Origin: Hofstenia miamia
Lineage: Eukaryota > Xenacoelomorpha > Acoela
DNA length: 64,000 nt
Direction: 5' to 3'
Assembly (NCBI GenBank): GCA_004352715.1
Contig: SCFE01000003.1
Span: 3,534,776-3,598,775, forward strand
Shown: positions 62,478-64,000 of the stretch, in pieces
Position numbering within the stretch: the stretch's first letter is position 1
How the letters are laid out: each line of letters starts with the position of its first letter
Notes under the pieces: generated by a model
Database searches by the model: none
Seen by the model: only the letters and a program-made list of their open reading frames with translations
Told to the model about the DNA's origin: nothing
Position numbers and translations under genes: made by a program

Positions 62478-63163
62478 CAGGGCTGTTTAGATTTTAATCG
62501 CGAATAATCGTGTGAAAAAAAATGTTGGCGATAGATTAATCGTAATCGCTGCTGCCCGGACATTAATAATCGCGATTAATCGTCAATTAATCTACTTCTG
62601 ATTAAAAATATTTAAAATACAATATATCAATTGAAAGATATTGAAAATAGAAAATATCAACTATTATTGTTAGTTGAGATTATTTCCTGAAGTCATTTTA
62701 CTCCACATGTGCTTGTTAGGGTAAAGACATATTTGGATCTCTAAGTCGAGCGGTAATAAACGATTTTGGAAATCAGATAGAGCGTAACCAGGTTTGCTGA
62801 ACAGTCTCTCAACATGATTAGAAGTTGGTGTGATAAAATCGAGATGCCTTATATATAGAATTAGGCGACATCCGACGCTTCCTAAGTATGTTAGATGCCT
62901 AATCATCACGCTCTTCTTCTATGTCCGGTGTTAAGGTTTTCTTTTGTAAAACATATGACACAAGAATAGTGGCCATAGATAAGATATCAAACCGAAAATG
63001 ACAACACATAACTGAATGCATAAGCATCAACTTAATTAGAATAATCTAGATTAATCGAGCACGCTGTTTACGATCAATCTAATCTACTTGACCAACACGA
63101 TAGATTAATCCATCCGATTAATCTCGATTAATCGTGTTGACGATTAATCATGTTGGATCCCTG
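62478..63163 (-). mobile_element. hAT transposon deletion derivative with perfect 8-bp TSD
   Basis: 686 bp, starting CAGGGCTG and ending GGATCCCTG, flanked by a perfect 8-bp duplication CTCAGTAT (62470-62477 and 63164-63171). GATTAATCG and its variants recur near both ends. It retains a transposase C-terminal fragment on the minus strand, so it derives from an autonomous hAT element by internal deletion. Confidence 0.9.
62670..62909 (-). pseudogene. hAT transposase C-terminal dimerisation domain fragment
   Basis: The minus-strand frame contains TPTSNHVERLFSKPGYALSD followed by FQNRLLPLDLEIQICLYPNK. This matches the hAT C-terminal pattern P-x-S-x-x-x-E-R-x-F-S-x-x-G ... R-x-x-L-x-x-x-x-x-x-x-x-x-x-L. 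The catalytic core and BED-type N-terminus are absent. It ends soon after the domain, as expected for the transposase terminus. Confidence 0.82.
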
Positions 63164-63171
63164 CTCAGTAT

Positions 63172-64000
63172 CGTTGATACATCTCGTCATTACATTTCCG
63201 AGTTTTTCTGGATGAGACATCATGTCAACAATATATATTAGCTTTATATGGTTTAGATGTAATATCTTGTCAATTACAACTCTCATAGAGCTTTTGCTTT
63301 GCAACGAATATAATCAGAGTAGTGGCTAGGGGAGGGCCAGAGGGGCATGGCTCTCCCTGTTGGGCCACTGGCCCCCTTCCTTTTGACATCCTGGATGCAA
63401 AACTCCATAGTATTAATTCTAATATTCTGTAACTAAGTTAACGTGAATATATTTTAGTTGAAATATATAAAATACCAATGCCATTCTATTTAAACATTCA
63501 ATGAAAAAGTGTGAACCTATTTCATATGAGTAAAACATTAATTTATTGAACTTTGCGGGGCCATGACCCCCTAAATGTCAAATGCAAGCCACGGGCCTGA
63601 ATATAATAGTCAATCATGCTGTAAGATTTCACATTAAAGAATTCATATGTACTTAACAAGAAGCCTTGAAGACATGGTAAAGCCACACAGAAACCACTTT
63701 CCCATTTGAAATACAGCCTAGAGCTTATTGATTTCCTCATCAGAAGTAATCATAATGAAATTCCTCGTGTACGAATAAGGAGGCTTTCAACTTCTCATCC
63801 TAAACAGGACATATCCCCATGGATGTGCAGATTGTTCAAAAAACGAGGTGCAAACGGAAAGACATTTCCCAAAGAAACTCCCTTTTTATGTAAAATTTAT
63901 CAGGAAGCATGATGTGTTACCCATGTTTTGAAACATATTATGAAATGTAGAATTATGTGAGGGAATGATTCGCAGCCCCCTGATATACAATATATATATA
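63172..64000. other. Flank with possible degraded repeat; no gene seen
   Basis: GC-richer patches at 63325-63380 (GGCTAGGGGAGGGCCAG) and 63555-63595 (GCCACGGGCC) resemble the ends of non-autonomous DNA transposons, but I found no matching duplication. A 68-codon plus-strand frame near 63706 has no recognisable family. The window ends in TA dinucleotides. Confidence 0.4.

Overview
The window is AT-rich eukaryotic nuclear DNA with large introns, GT-AG splicing and dense transposon relics. The two recognisable host genes are animal families (MFSD2-type lysolipid transporter and the ribosome-biogenesis factor pescadillo), so I read it as an invertebrate metazoan. The phylum cannot be fixed from sequence alone. 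Most apparent ORFs are chance. The real genes are split and had to be assembled by homology and splice phase.

Layout. 1-10.9 kb: no gene found; two hAT-type MITEs with target-site duplications and two hairpins. 10.9-44.6 kb, plus strand: an MFSD2-like gene. Four coding exons were found and one middle stretch (about 100 residues) is missing. Intron 1 is 22 kb and holds an apparently intact 1326-bp mariner transposon, several hAT MITEs and a piggyBac-like MITE. Later introns hold a Tc1-like remnant and an antisense LINE remnant. 45-51 kb: broken retroelements (two LINE reverse-transcriptase fragments, one Penelope-like fragment) and a large duplicated block. 52.8-61.3 kb, minus strand: a complete six-exon pescadillo (PES1) gene, 523 codons plus stop, with a perfect 7 x 152-bp tandem array in its fifth intron. 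About 265 bp upstream, divergently oriented, lies a candidate three-exon gene for a 77-residue protein. 62.5-63.2 kb: a hAT element deletion derivative that still encodes part of the dimerisation domain.

Several gaps and single N characters are bordered by exact or near-exact repeats of neighbouring sequence, including MFSD2 and PES1 exons. These look like unmerged contig overlaps or haplotype copies, not biological duplications, and should not be counted as paralogues.

The most unusual theme is that each hAT-like MITE family here carries its own short, often self-complementary motif repeated near both ends (GCGGTA/TACCGC, TTACCGGTAA, GGCTCG, GTTTAAAAC, GATTAATCG). This suggests private transposase-binding arrays on a shared architecture. 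I saw no convincing RNA gene, CRISPR array or viral gene.
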